Below are positions 12,700 through 25,169 of a stretch of 64,000 nucleotides of DNA, one piece after another. The translations under genes were made by a program, and so were the position numbers. The stretch is from Paraescarpia echinospica. Its lineage: Eukaryota; Annelida; Polychaeta; Sabellida; Siboglinidae. The stretch spans positions 46,846,643 to 46,910,642 of the forward strand of contig CM034533.1 in NCBI GenBank assembly GCA_020002185.1, written 5' to 3'. Position 1 is the first letter of the stretch. Each line of letters begins with the position of its first letter. Below the pieces are notes generated by a model. That model did not search any database. It was not told where the DNA came from and saw only the letters and a list, made by a program, of their open reading frames with translations.

Positions 12700-14402
12700 T
12701 CAAATTGAACAAGATTTAACAAGATTGCCACAAAGAGAATTAACTCCAGGTGGCATGTGGACAAGGAGCCCTTTGGCTTATCGAGAGTTCGACCCTTTTT
12801 TGTATGTGTATCCCGCCCTTCTGAGGTATGTGTCGATTTTATGTTTAAACATATTCACGCTACTAGCACCCACACAATCAGCAGGTAATCTGTTCCATTC
12901 ATTTACAGTCCTTTGTGAAAATAAGAACTTTCTTATATCTAATCTACACTGCTCTTTTGCTAATGTAACTTCACGTCCACTAGTCCTTATATCTTTCTTA
13001 ATTGAGAAAAAAATATTTCTATCAATATTTTCATAACCAATCATTATTTTAAACACTTTTATCTGATCTCCTCTCAATCTCCTAGTCTCTAGTGTTGTTA
13101 AGCCGCATTTTTAAGCGTATTTAGTAACTAAGATCATTCATTTTTGGTATAATTTTAATTGCTCTCTTCTGCACTCTTTCTAGCATACCTATATCCTTCC
13201 TGCGATATGGCCTCCACACTTGCATACAATATTCTAAATGAGGCCTAACTATTTATTTTGAACAGCGGTAGTATTAGCTCTTTTTCCTTATACGTTATGT
13301 TTCGCCTAATTAATCCAAGGATTTGAGATCCCTTTGAAGTTGCAATTCCGCACTGCTCTAAAGGAACCACTCCCTCTTCTAATGACAAATTGAAAACTGT
13401 TGCAAGCGGTACGTTAATTTGTTTTACAATTTCCAATAGTAGTTTGGGTGGAATCCCATCCTCTCCAGGTAGTTTATTATCCTTTATAGCCCTATTTTCT
13501 TAGCTACCACTTCCGGGGTTACAATTTAATAATCTGAATCTGCGCCCTTGAACTTAGCCTCAGTGTACTGGCAGTGAACTAATATCTTCTCTGGTAAACA
13601 CTGAACTAAAGTACTCATTCAAGTCTTCTGCCATTAAGAATCCCCTGATATAATATTTCCAGCATTATCTTCTAGAGGACCGACCTTATCTTGAATTTTC
13701 TGTTTCTGCTTCGAACATACGCATAAAAAGTGTTGCTGTCATGTTTTATATTACTAGCTAATTGTTGTTCATAGCTTCTCTTTGAATTTATAATTTCAGC
13801 TGTAGCTTGATTAAGTGCTTCTTTATAACTTTTGTAGTCTTCATCATTTCCAGTACATTTATATGACTTCCACATTTGTTTATACTTAATTTTCTAATGG
13901 CTTCTTTTGATAAGTGTTTCTTTTTAGACCATTTCCACGGTTTTTGAAGGGTACAAATTTATTGACTATGCACTTAATTTCACTCTTTAATATATTCCAG
14001 CATTCTGTTGCTGTCTTATTTTTCAGTGTGTTATTCCAGTCTATCTTTGCTAAATATTTCCTCATGTCCTTATACCTTCCTTTGTGGAAATTTAGACTAT
14101 ACTGCTATTTATTATTCCTTTCTCATTTTATTTTGATGGTAAATGTATCTGGTTGTGATCACTACTCCTCAGTGGACTTCGATAAACTAACCCAACTGTT
14201 AACGTTTCCTGTAACTACGTTACACAAAACAGCTTCTTCGCAATCTGCTTCTCTTTCTAATATTATTTCATAAGCCTGGATAGATTCTTTAATATGTAAA
14301 ATAACTCCATCTCCCTTTCTTCCTATTCTATCTTTCCTACAAACTACATATCCTGTCAGTCCCAATTCGGCATCTGATATATCGGTGGTGCTCCAGGATT
14401 CG
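12700..14402 (-). mobile_element. CR1-type LINE, copy 2 (5'-truncated, deleted)
   Basis: Same family as the copies at 3.2 and 30.2 kb. Minus-strand pieces in order: endonuclease fragment (GLTGYVVCRKDRIGRKGDG, 14.36 kb), linker (MWKSYKCTGNDEDYKSYKE, 13.87 kb), an RT finger piece (VPLATVFNLSLEEGVVPLEQ) joined directly to SKGSQILGLIRRNITYKEKE with the palm missing, and the C-terminal RGDQIKVFKIMIGYENIDRN. Only about 1.7 kb remains of an ORF2 that should exceed 2.5 kb. The 3' end has the two TTAACAAGAT-type units in plus-strand reading. Confidence 0.87.
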
Positions 14403-14549
14403 GACGATCCAAATATAGACGATCTCAGAATGCAACGTTTAAATCGAGTATGTTTTGCAAAATACTAATATTTGCATTCAAATATGTTTCACTATTATTT
14501 AGATTTTCAAGCACTTTCACATAATAATACAATCTCATATAGTAGTTTT

Positions 14550-16740
14550 ATATTATGTATAGTGGTAGGGATCCTGCAGTTTCGTTAGAGTATGGATCTG
14601 TGCACTGGTGTCGAAGATCAGTTGTTGGCTGGGCAGCGTCTGTTGTGGCGGTAGAGGCCAATTCTTGAGGGGCAGTCTTTATTGCATATGCTGCACTTGA
14701 AGGCGCTCTCGGCTCTATTCTCAGCCTGGGGTTTTTTTGCGGTTGAATTTTCCTTCTGGTAGCCTGCTGAAAGTGTCCTCTCCTCTTTTGAGACCCCTGT
14801 GTAGTTCCTGCCTCCATGTGGATCTGTCTCAAGCAAGCTCCTCCCTGTTATCGACGTCCACGTGTAGTGTATTCAAGTCTTGCTTGTATATGTCCTTGAC
14901 GCGCTGATGGGGACGGCCTGCAGCTCTCTTTCCAGTGGCCAGCTATCCGTAGAGGATGTCTTTAGAAAGTCTCCCATCTTCCATCCGATGCACGTGGCCG
15001 AGCCAGCGAAAACTGCGTTGCCTGAACAGGGTCACTAGGCTCAAAGTCTTGGCATGTGAGAGGACCTCTGTATTGGATGCTTGGTCCTTCCAGGAGATCC
15101 CGAGGATGCGCCGCAGGCAGCGCATATGAAATGCGTTCAGTCGATTCTTCTGAATGGAGTACAGCGTCCAGGACTCACTGTCGTACAGAAGTGTACTAAG
15201 CGAGCAGGGATTGTACACGGTTACCTATGTGTGCTCCGTCAGCATTTTGTTGTTCCACACTCTCTTTGTAAGCCGGGCAAGTGTTGATGCCGCTCTCACA
15301 ATTCTTCTACTGATTTCTTCTAAGGATAGATTCAAGGTTGGCAAACAGGTGGTGTTGGCTGATGTAGTGACCACATCTTGCATTATATTATTTTAGTAGT
15401 CTTTCGCAAGCTGATTGTCAATCCGAAATCCGTGCATAGCTTTGCAAAGAGGTTTCATGAGTTGTCGTAGCTCATCCTCAGTATGCGTGATGACTGCTGC
15501 GTCATCCGCAAACAGAAAGTCACTGACGAAGGCCGGGCGCACCTTGGTTTTCGCTTTTAGGCGAGACAAGTTGAATAGGTTTCAGTCAGATCTCGTGTCC
15601 ATGTACATTCCCTCTGTCGCTTATATGCAAATGCGTGCTTCAACATAAGGGCAAAGAATATCCCAAAGTGGTTTGAGGCGAAGATGGATCCCTGTTTGAC
15701 GCCACCGGTAACGTTAAAAGTCTCGGAGGTAGAACCGTCGTACAGGAATGTACCGCTCATATCATCGTTGAATGACCAGATTACGCTGAAGAACTTTGGG
15801 GGCATCCTATATTCGGTAGCATATTGAACAAACCACCCCTGCTCACAAGGTCGAGGGCTTTGGTAAGGTCGATGATGACAATGCACAGCGGCTTCTGTTC
15901 CTTGCATTTCTCCTGTAACTGTCGAAGCGAAAATATCATGTCACTAATTGGTCTATTTGCTTTTAAGCCATACTGGGATTCGGGTAGATTCTGTCACCGA
16001 GTATGTGTAGTCTGTTCAGGATGACACAAGCAAACAACATGCCAACTACGCTCAGGAGTGAGCTACTTGTGTAATTGTTACAATCAATCCTCCTGTCTCC
16101 TTTGTTCTTGTAAAGCGTGACGATGTTGGCGTCCCTCGTGTCTTGCGGCATGGCCCGTCCACTGCAGCACTGACAAAAACAAAAAAGTAAGAAGGGTTCG
16201 ATTAGATTGTTCTTGCCGCACTTTTTGATTTCGGGTGGAATTCCATCACTTCCATGTGCTTTTCCACTAGATAGGTTGTCAATAACCTTGCTGAGGTTCT
16301 CGATGGTTGGTTCCTCGTCTAGGTCTGTTAGAATGGGCTGACATTCTATGCCATCCATGGTTGAGCTGGTGGCAGCATTCTCTTTGGAGTACAGCTCTGA
16401 GTAATATTCTACACACCTCTTCATTAGCTTTTTCCTGTCATGGATGTGCTCGCCTGTGGAGAACCGTAATGGGCTATCTTGCTCTGATAGGGCCTATGGC
16501 TTTCTTGGTGCCGCCGTACATGGCCCCAGTGTTGCCTGTATCAGCTGACCGCTGGATGTCCTCGCATATCTGGAGCCAGTATTCGCTCGCACTGCGCTTA
16601 GCAATCTGTTGGACTTTGCTTCTGGTCTTTCGGTGCACCTGGAGAGATGTTTGGCTGGGCGAGCGCTTTAGTTGTTCAACGGCAGCACGCTTGGCTTCGA
16701 TAACTGGAGTCATCACACTGCAGTTAGCCTCGAACTAATA
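14550..16740 (-). mobile_element. Second LINE type with C-terminal zinc finger, 5'-truncated
   Basis: A non-LTR retrotransposon unlike the CR1 copies. Minus-strand blocks: pre-RT linker (MYGGTKKAIGPIRA), RT finger region (LSSGKAHGSDGIPPEI; NIVTLYKNKGDRRIDCNNY), a palm block with the catalytic FADDAAVITH near 15.5 kb, thumb and post-RT region (LYDSESWTLYSIQKNRLNAF; LRRILGISWKDQASNTEVL; RWLGHVHRMEDGRLSKDILYG), and a terminal CSICNKDCPSRIGLYRHNRR finger at about 14.66 kb. Reading frames are broken several times. Similar pol ORFs are widespread in invertebrates; the clade cannot be set by eye. It lies in gene A intron 1, sense orientation. Confidence 0.82.
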
Positions 16741-16744
16741 CTTT

Positions 16745-18010
16745 GTCTTCCTTGTCTTCTTCTTTCCAAAGACTGTGATGGCAGCGCTATGGGTTACGGT
16801 TGTTCAAAGCCATCGCAAGCATGCAATGCAACGTAAAAAGCCACACAGATCAATCGCAATCGCAATTTTCTGTTGTTCAAAAGCATGGCAAAGTTTCAGG
16901 GCACGCAAACACAACGCAAATCGCGTGAAATTTCCAGCAGGGTTTGTATTGCCGTAAATAGCACGCAAAGTGGTTATCAGTGATGCAAACTGATACAATA
17001 TCAGTCGTATCTGCGTATACTACTAAATCGAGTGAAACAACACCATATTAAGCATTAGGAGTAACGTGTATAACCGATAAATATGTAAAGCAGCAATATT
17101 GATAAACATACTTGTATTATCATCACGCAAAGGCCGAATTACGTTTTGTCTGTTTGCAGAGGGGGCGACGCAGTCCTTTAACACAATGACTGATAATCTC
17201 CCTCCACGATTTATTCAGCCTCACCCTAATTTCCGAAGGAAAGACGGAGGAAATCAGTGGTCTTTATGATAAGGGACTGGGGGTATATCTTGGTCACAAT
17301 TCGGAGACGGAATATTTATATTTAAAGCTCATTTTATTGGCAACTTTCTCAAAACATTCACAAGTAAAGATGTTGGCGTCATCTTAAGAATGTGATCAGA
17401 CATCAAGACGTCGTTAGCTCCAACTTGGTCATATGTGTATGTGTCATCCAACGTGTTCTGTGGCTCTTGCCTAGCAGGCTCAGCATCTTCCCCGCCATAT
17501 AATCCCGATGTTCATCTCAAAGGTCCTTCAGCAGGTCAACGGACTTAGCATATACAAATCTGTGTATGTGCAGCACCGACTGCCAGAATTATGACGACTG
17601 TCGTATAAGAAGGTTCACTGGTCATTGGGATCATCAGTCGTACGTCATTGCCTATATTTGAAGTGCAGTCGTCAAGGTGATCCACCACTTTGGCTATATA
17701 CAACTGAATATTGTGGAATGTCAAGAGACCCAAACGATGAAGCTGTATTTTTTGGATAATGCCCCCTTTCATGCATGACAGTAACACAACATTTCATCAG
17801 ATGACCGGCCAAAGATGTGCAGCTGACAGAATAGAGGACTGTTTCTGACGCATCTTCTTGCACTTGGTGTGCCGTTGCTACGAGACTAAATTGAATTGCT
17901 AATCGTCCCAATAATGATGACGTTCTTTAACTTTTCACCTCAGACATGTGAACAGACGGATCACTACAAAGAGTGCAAATCTAATTTACAAGATTCGACG
18001 TGGAGATAAC
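16745..18010. other. Gene A intron 1, unassigned
   Basis: Contains a CGCAA-rich degenerate stretch (16,790-16,990). At 17,545-17,911 there are overlapping minus-strand ORFs of 80 and 79 codons that may be a decayed coding fragment, but nothing is recognised in either frame. Confidence 0.35.
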
Positions 18011-18019
18011 GGGTTTTTA

Positions 18020-18515
18020 TCGGGCGCCATCTTTCAAAATGGTGGACATTTTAAAATGGCGGATATCTAAAAGTCAACGAAGGTCAAAAGTAAATGATTT
18101 AAATTAGTACTAAACAATCTACATTTTGACATCATAGTTGTGGTTCTAGGTTATGCAGTTAATACAAAAATATTTCAATAATAAGTTTTGACGGACGCCA
18201 TCTTTAAAATGGCTGATACATGAATGTCACAGAACGGCAAATGTAATTTTTTTAATTGCTATTAACACAGCTATTCAAATGCGTATACTTGATGTAGTGA
18301 TTGAAATATTATGACATTTGTATTAACGACTGCCATCTTTAAAAATGGCGGATGTGAATATCGGAGAAGTCCAAATGTAGCAAATTTGAAATCTTTGATC
18401 TCTAGTACCAATGTATATACACACACATTATAGCTGTAGGTGAAGCATTTATTAAGATACATGTGACAATTGATTTTGGCGGCCATTTGAAAAATCAAAA
18501 ATGGCCGCTATATGT
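18020..18515. repeat. Tandem array of ~140-bp units with a short palindrome
   Basis: Four diverged units at about 18,028, 18,192, 18,328 and 18,478, each with a GCCATCTTTNAAAATGGC-type inverted repeat followed by a segment resembling GGTCAAAAGTAAATG. Each core could fold as a short hairpin. No ORF. Confidence 0.6.
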
Positions 18516-18529
18516 GCTTATGGGGAAAT

Positions 18530-19540
18530 GGCAACACTGGTTTTCGGGTTCCTCATGTCAGAATGTTTCAAAACATTTATTGGTTTGCTAATCTCCACAA
18601 AAAAAACCAGCTAAAACGCATAGGGTGCATGACTATGAAGGACATTAGTTTTACATTTAGTTGGAGTTACTCGTAAGATATTTAAACGGGAAAGTGTATG
18701 TAGTTTATGTAAGGTGTCTTTGAACACCCGTAAACATTGACGCAATGTCATAGCATAATAATTAGTTGAATAATTCCAAAATCTGATCTGGACTTGTTTT
18801 ACATTTTGAATGTAAGTTAGCACATATTGTAGAGAAAATGCTTCTGAATAATGTTTGTTATTTAAATCATTTAACTTAAACTACCAGCTATTTCAAACAG
18901 GTAACCCTGCTATATACCTAGAATGTTTCGGTTATTTGTAGTGTTTTCAATTTCTGATTGTTGAGCATCCTACAAAAATAAGCACTATACGAATTAAATT
19001 TAGTGGTGTTTAAATACTCGTGTGGACTGCTTTTCTTTCTACACGTGCATTCGTGAAGTGTCGGATAACGTGAAATGCTGCTGAAACGAAGAAATGTTTA
19101 AACCTGACAATTATCTCTCCTCTGTATAGTTTACGTCATAGTAAAATGGTAACTTTGTCCAGTTGTTACCTGTGACCTGATGTACACTAATTTCGTGTTT
19201 ACTGCATCATGTTTATTGACAGGTATTTACTTACACACGGGAGTAGTTTTAGAGTTTTTTCATTAATGCTACATAATCGTTTGTTTCAATACAACACCAC
19301 ATCAATGTAAGATCTCCAAATACCGCTAAAAATAAATGTATATGATGCTTCTATGGGATTACTTATACTTTTTAAATGTACGTATTTTATTAAGCATGGT
19401 ATCTAGTTCATAGAACTATCTAAGAATCGCTCGTCGCATCGCCCAACGCATCGTGTCATCGCCCTATGGCTATGCAGACTTCCACAAACAAACGCGATGG
19501 CCCTTCTCGGCCATCGATGATGACATGCTGTCTCGATAAA
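18530..19540. other. Gene A intron 1, no gene seen
   Basis: AT-rich with no ORF above 70 codons that carries a motif. Confidence 0.4.
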
Positions 19541-19544
19541 TAAG

Positions 19545-20160
19545 GTCGTGTCACTAATTTGTTTGCACGGACAGATAAGGACTATACCATCAGCGAATGG
19601 TGATATAGTTCTGACAAGAGAAAACGTGAAGTCTGTATGCAAATTACTGGAAAATATCGAGAACAATGCAGGAACTGTAGGAATTACTATCAATATAATT
19701 AAAACCAAACCACCATCAACACGACATATTAATATAAAGTAACAAAGACGGCGAGTATACTTGAGGAAGTAGACAAATTCCGGTATGTAGGTTCCTCGAT
19801 ATGCAATACAAGCAAAAACGTTCACCAGTGCATTTCGCTACACTTGCAAGCATGTAACAAGCTGGACCATGTGTATATTTCAAAATAAAAGAACCCACGA
19901 ATTGTCCATTTTAGTGCTAAGGTCGAATGTTTATTGTTGTATGGAGCGGATACCTTGACTCTCACAAAGGAACTGGAATATTAAGTTTGTGAACATCAAC
20001 TCATGGTAAGAAAAACGAAAACGGAGGGAAACAGAAGACAATTTACACAAAGCTGATCTACGAATAACTTGATGCTGAAGAAACAGCTCTTAAACGTTGA
20101 TGAACTTTCGACTCATTTGCAAACGGTTTAGTGCTCTGTTTCCGACCAACCCATGATGAT
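19545..20160 (+). mobile_element. LINE reverse-transcriptase remnant
   Basis: Plus-strand fragments of a third RT: SANGDIVLTRENVKSVCKLL, where the A-N-G-D stands for the usual (F/Y)ADD, then NNAGTVGITINIIKTK, then in other frames ILEEVDKFRYVGSSI and LLLYGADTLTLTKELEY. These are the RT palm end and thumb. Frameshifts and stops throughout, and the catalytic motif is mutated. Confidence 0.6.
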
Positions 20161-20379
20161 GACGAAGAATGCCATGTACATTAAACCTTGATGGCGTGAA
20201 CTGTGTTTCACTGTGGGCTGAACAAATGTTGGCCACGAAGATTTCTAGCCTACCAACCAAGAGGTAATTTGCGATTCCGAATCCGAATCACATGACTAAC
20301 CATAACACAAATATTTACTTAGGTTAACTTAATTACGTAGTTCCTGACCGTAGGCGGTGGCCTCGGTGGGCAGATATCC

Positions 20380-20800
20380 AGCTTGTCCAGTAAATGCTCT
20401 ACGACTTCCTAACTAGGCGGATTTGTAATCGTAAAGACATTTTATCTGAACACTCCAGTGTTTCTATAGGCGCTTTTAACTGTGCTAGTGCTAGGAGCAG
20501 TTACTATTTGTTTTGGTAAATTATTCCTTAATTGTGAGACTCCGATTCAAAAGGTGTCCTTTCTAGTATTTGTAAGTGTCCGTCTTGGAATAGTTTCAAA
20601 CTATGGCCCCTTGTTCCTTCCTTAATTTCACTGTCTTTATATAGCATCAGAATGTTAGAACATACTTGAATATCAGATTTCTCATGTAGCAGTTTATATA
20701 CCTCTATCATATCTCCACGTGTTCTTCTATACATTAACGTTGGAATTTTCAATCTCTCTAGTCTCTTCGGGTAACGAATATCCTTCATTACGATAACTTG
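20380..20800 (-). mobile_element. LINE RT C-terminal remnant
   Basis: Minus-strand reading YPKRLERLKIPTLMYRRTRG and DMIEVYKLLHEKSDI, then TRGHSLKL, the conserved C-terminus of CR1/jockey-type RT proteins. A frame change after 20,528 gives further weak similarity. A separate insertion from the element that starts at 21.16 kb. Confidence 0.7.
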
Positions 20801-21537
20801 CTTAGTATATATATATACAAATGCAGTGTAATTTCAAATTAGATGGGGTCTGTGACTCCTATTAAGACAATAACAGTCGCTCTCATAGGAGCCACAAGAA
20901 TAATTTGTTTCAACTCAAATTTACCGAAGGAAGTGCAAATGTAAATGTAAAAGTGCAGGAAAAGAAAAGAAACCGAGCTACTAGATTGCATATATGCATG
21001 TATTGGAGTATTAAAAGGTATGGTAAAATAAACAAATACTAGTTGTCAATAGTACACTTCAATATACTTGATATGTATGTGTGTATGCACAAATACAATA
21101 TCCATATGCTGATTTATATATATATACAATACATATCCATACATATCACGTGCATTAATACAATTTTAATGACTATGATAGCATGTATAGCAGTTTAATA
21201 TTGTACACGTATCTACGTATTTTTCTAATAAATTGTTTTTTGCATAATTACCAAAACTTATGAAGCTATGTGTTCCAATCTTCTCTGTGACTAGCTTTGA
21301 GGTAGTGTTTATGACATGTGGCAAACTGTATCTAAGACATCTTTTGGCGAATTCATGTTTTGTTCTGAAAGGGTGTAATTCTGTTTTTTTCCTTGTGTTG
21401 TAATTGTGTACGTAAGCATTTGTAATTATTTTCCAATTTAATAGGTAAGCAGGGAGGTCATGATGTACGTATTTATAGTAAAACTTAAGTTCATGTAATT
21501 TTAACATGTCATAAATTTTTAAGATATTCAATTTTTT

Positions 21538-22452
21538 TTAAAGTGGCTCAGAGTGTGAATTATATTTACTTATAGTTAAAATTCTCATAGCTTTCTTTTG
21601 TATTTTTAACATTCGACTACCTTGGTATCCCCACACCATAATACAATAGTTGAATTGTGATAAAAATAACGTATTATATAAGATAATTTTAATTTCTAGG
21701 GGAAAGACATATTTTAGTCTGTTTAAGATGCCGACTGTTTTGGAACACTTGTTTGATACTTTTTTAATATGTTTATTCCAATTTAAATTTGTATATAAAG
21801 TAAGTCCTAAAAAATTAAATTCATCTACTCTTTCAATGTTTGTACCTTTTATATTGAGCGTAAAGTTATCGACAGCTTTATTTTGCATGTGAAAAATCAT
21901 ATATTTGAATTTTTTTCTGTTTAATGATAATTTATTAATGTTTAACCATTCAATTATTTTAAGGAGTTCATCATTTATTGCCGATTCTATATTTCTATTT
22001 GGGGAGTTACCTTGAAAATGATTGATGGTGCTAAATAAGGTGGTATCGTCGGCATACATAATAAAGTTAAACATTTCGCTAGCTTTAGGAAAATCATTAA
22101 TGTATATTATGAATAATAGGGGACCAAGAATAGATCCTTGTGGTACACCAATTGTGATAGGTAGGATATCAGAACTTTCATTTTGAAATTCGGTGTATTG
22201 TCTTCTATTGCTTAAGTAGCTATTAAACAGATTCAGGGTAGCACCCTGTAATCCATAATATCTTAGTTTAGTTAATAGTATCGAGTGATCAATTGTATCG
22301 AAGGCCTTAGAGAGGTCAAGAAAAATACTGAAAGGAACATAATTTTTATTAATTTGTGTAATTATTCTATCTATTAGTTCAAGTGATGCATACTCGTTAG
22401 AGTGTTTTTTTCTAAAACCATATTGATTTTTTAACAAATAGATCATAATCAT
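21538..22452 (-). pseudogene. LINE reverse transcriptase core
   Basis: 304 codons covering RT motifs 2 to 7, including KAFDTIDH, GVPQGSILGPLLF and the catalytic MYADD, then RVDEFNFLGLTL and HINYC-type thumb (LSQFNYCIMVWG). The last 120 residues continue in another frame to 21,166. Confidence 0.8.
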
Positions 22453-22814
22453 TAAAGTATGCTGTTAGTTGACTAGATATTATTTTCTCTATCACTTTTG
22501 AAATTGTTGGAAGAAGAGATATGGGTCTATAATTTTTTTAATCAGATGGGTCATCTTTCTTGAAAATAGGAATTACTTTAGCGAGTTTAAGTGTATCGGG
22601 AAATATACCAGTATTTATTACTTGATTTATTACCAGGGTTAATGGTTTGATGATGGAGGGTTCAATTATTTTGAAAAGTTTACAGGAAATACCGTCACAG
22701 CCACTACTGTTTTTATTGGGAAGGCTTTCAATGGTTTTCTTGACTATTTCTTCATCAACATTTAATAGACTGAAAACGGAATGGACATTATCATTTAAGT
22801 AGTAATTATAATCC

Positions 22815-23729
22815 TTATTTCCATTGTAATGAATGTCTTATGCTGTCGACTGACCTATACTTGTAAAAAAAGTTGTTAAATTGGTTTGCAATAACCGTTT
22901 TATCTGTTATAGTTATGCCGTTACTTTTAAACAAAACAGTGTTGTTTGAATTGTTTTTGGAGATAAATTCATTTATGGTTTTCCATGTATTTCTGATGTC
23001 ATCTTTATATCGGTTAAAGCGTGACTCAAAGTACATTTGTTTGGCAGTACGAATATTTTTCTTTAATATTGAGTTATATGTTTTTAGGTTAGTTAGAAGG
23101 ACTTCGTACTTAGGTAAATTTGGATTAGACATTTTTAATTTCTTATAAAGCGAGTCTCGATATTTGATTGATTTTAGAAGACCGTATGTTATCCAGGTTG
23201 AATGCTTATGTTTGTATTTATTATATTTCATGATTTTAACAGGCATATGCTTATTCTTAGCATGCATAATTTGTTCGTGTATTATGTTATAATTTAAATT
23301 GGGGTCAGCCGTAGGAGATTTGTTTAGTTTGTTATACATTGCATCCGAATTTATCTCAAGTTTAACATTATGCATAGCTGCCTTATTTTGTAGATTTACT
23401 CGAACAAATTTTGGAGGAGGTTTGGATTTTACGTTGATATTCATGATTAGGAAGTAAGGTTGATGATCAGAAAGGGTATTTGTGAAGATTCCTGCAGTGC
23501 TATCTAATATTGATTTATTTAATTTACTGAAAAAGTTGTCTATCAGTGTTCCGTTAGTTCTGGTAAAGCGAGTTGGAAAGGTAATTTGTGGATAGAGACT
23601 GTATGAAATTATAGTATCAAAAAATTCACTATATATTTTGTTCTCGTTTATTTTCAGTAGATTGATATTGAAATCGCCTGAAATTATTAGATTATTACAA
23701 ATTTCCAGAGTAGCCATTGTTGTTGACAA
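22815..23729 (-). pseudogene. LINE endonuclease C-terminus and linker
   Basis: 304 codons with GDFNINLL (catalytic Asp/Asn), TNGTLIDNFF and SDHQPYF (catalytic Asp-His) of the APE nuclease. A basic linker with HKHSTWITYGLLKSIKYRD precedes the RT. Frame lost between 22,815 and 22,452. Confidence 0.75.
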
Positions 23730-23807
23730 TTCAGCTATGAAATCTATAATATTTTGATTTAATGACCTAGGCGGTCTGTATATGTTTCCAATAGTAAGTG
23801 TTTTTGA

Positions 23808-24299
23808 TTAGCTGCCTCCAGTTACTTGAATTACTAACCCCTCCCAATGTTCATACATGTTGATATTCTTAAGTACTTTATACTTATATTTATTATCTAC
23901 GTAATTTATTAAACCCCCTTTGACACTACAATGTTTTCCCTGAGCAACTATATCATATCCGTGTAAACTGAATTGAGATAAATCATCGTGATTTGACTTC
24001 CATGTTTCTTGCAAACATATAATGCTAAATTTAAATTGTTTAGTATTAAGAAGCTCTACAAAAAGTTCAAGTTCATCAAATTTAGCATTAATGGATTGAA
24101 TATTTAAGCTTAGGATACTAAAATTATCAGTATTTTTATGTGCTAACTTGTGAAACATATCGATGTCATAGTATGAAGAACAATGGATCAACTGAGGTTC
24201 ATTCTGTTCAGTACTATTTTCGTTTATATCTAGAAGATTTATTAAAGAACAGTTTCGGATACCTCCCAAGTGGGAGAGAAATGTCACATCAGAAGTCAT
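23808..24299 (-). pseudogene. LINE endonuclease, N-terminal part
   Basis: 163 codons, first ATG at 24,299. Holds the APE-type endonuclease motifs SLNIQSIN and ICLQETW (catalytic Glu). The frame ends at 23,808 and continues in the next piece after about 80 bp. Confidence 0.75.
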
Positions 24300-24309
24300 G
24301 GCTTAGGTT

Positions 24310-25165
24310 CGGACATAAAAACTAATATAGCCAGCCTTTTTACGTATGTTAGGTATTTTACAAAAGAGTGAATTTGGGTGTATTTATTTCCTGTGCATAT
24401 GTGAATGTTAAGAAATAATCCGTGTGTGACAGGGCATATATCAGACTAGTCAAGACTAGACTTAGAATAAAATAAATAACGTTGTGTAAGAGCTGCACAA
24501 GCTGTATCCTGAGCATTATACAAATACATTTTATAAAAGAGAATATTACGAATATTCCGAGTGCATTTATAACACAATGTACTTACTGCATCAGCAAAAA
24601 ATTATGAGAATAAATTACAGCATATGTACCTCCACAACATGAACGTAGAGTGACAGCATATGTACCTCCACAACATGAACGTAGAATGAGAATATCGTAA
24701 GTATATAGAACAAAACACAAGCGAGTCTACATACATTTATTGCATTTTATATACGTTATGAGAGGACCATATGGTTATTGCATAATCTAAAGGACTTCAA
24801 ACTAAAGCTTTAATATCTTGATACAAAACCTTTCATTTAGAGTTGCGAAAGACCTTCTAATAATTGTAGTGATACTATTTGCTTGATTAATCTTTTGATT
24901 TATATATTTACTTAATTTTAGCTTTCAGTCAATATTAACCGCTATGTATTTTCCTCGTCTTTGATTCTTAGTTCATTGACCGTATCATCTATTGTCAAAT
25001 TGTAAGTATACCCATGTTCATAATTGCATCAATTTGAATTTGTCCGGGTGAAATATTAGTAACAGTTGTACACGCGCGCGCACACACACGCACACACACT
25101 CACACACACACATTGGACAGATCAGTATCGGTCTGTTGTAGTCGTGTGACTTTGCAAAAACGATC
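24310..25165. other. Gene A intron 1, 5' end; short duplication at 24,615-24,690
   Basis: No gene. A ~37-bp direct duplication (ACAGCATATGTACCTCCACA repeated at about 24,615 and 24,652) and a CACG/CA-rich tract at 25,070-25,112 next to exon 1. Confidence 0.5.
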
Positions 25166-25169
25166 TCAC

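Larger units (their letters stand above)
21160..24310 (-). mobile_element. Jockey/CR1-group LINE, nearly full-length ORF2
   Basis: About 3.1 kb of one pol-type ORF on the minus strand, broken by a few frameshifts. It starts at 24,299 with an endonuclease (FSILSLNIQSINAKFDEL; IICLQETWKS; ISGDFNINLL; TNTLSDHQPYFL). The RT follows (NQYGFRKKHSNEYASLELID; FLDLSKAFDTIDHSILL; GVPQGSILGPLLFIIYINDF) with an intact MYADDTTLF, and the protein ends at 21,166. No ORF1 is visible upstream. Intactness suggests fairly recent insertion. It lies in gene A intron 1 in sense orientation. A related copy on the plus strand is at 44.3-47.5 kb. Confidence 0.88.

Noticed and set aside
17545..17911. Minus-strand ORFs as a host exon
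   Set aside because: Two overlapping frames are equally open and neither has a recognisable motif or clear splice borders.
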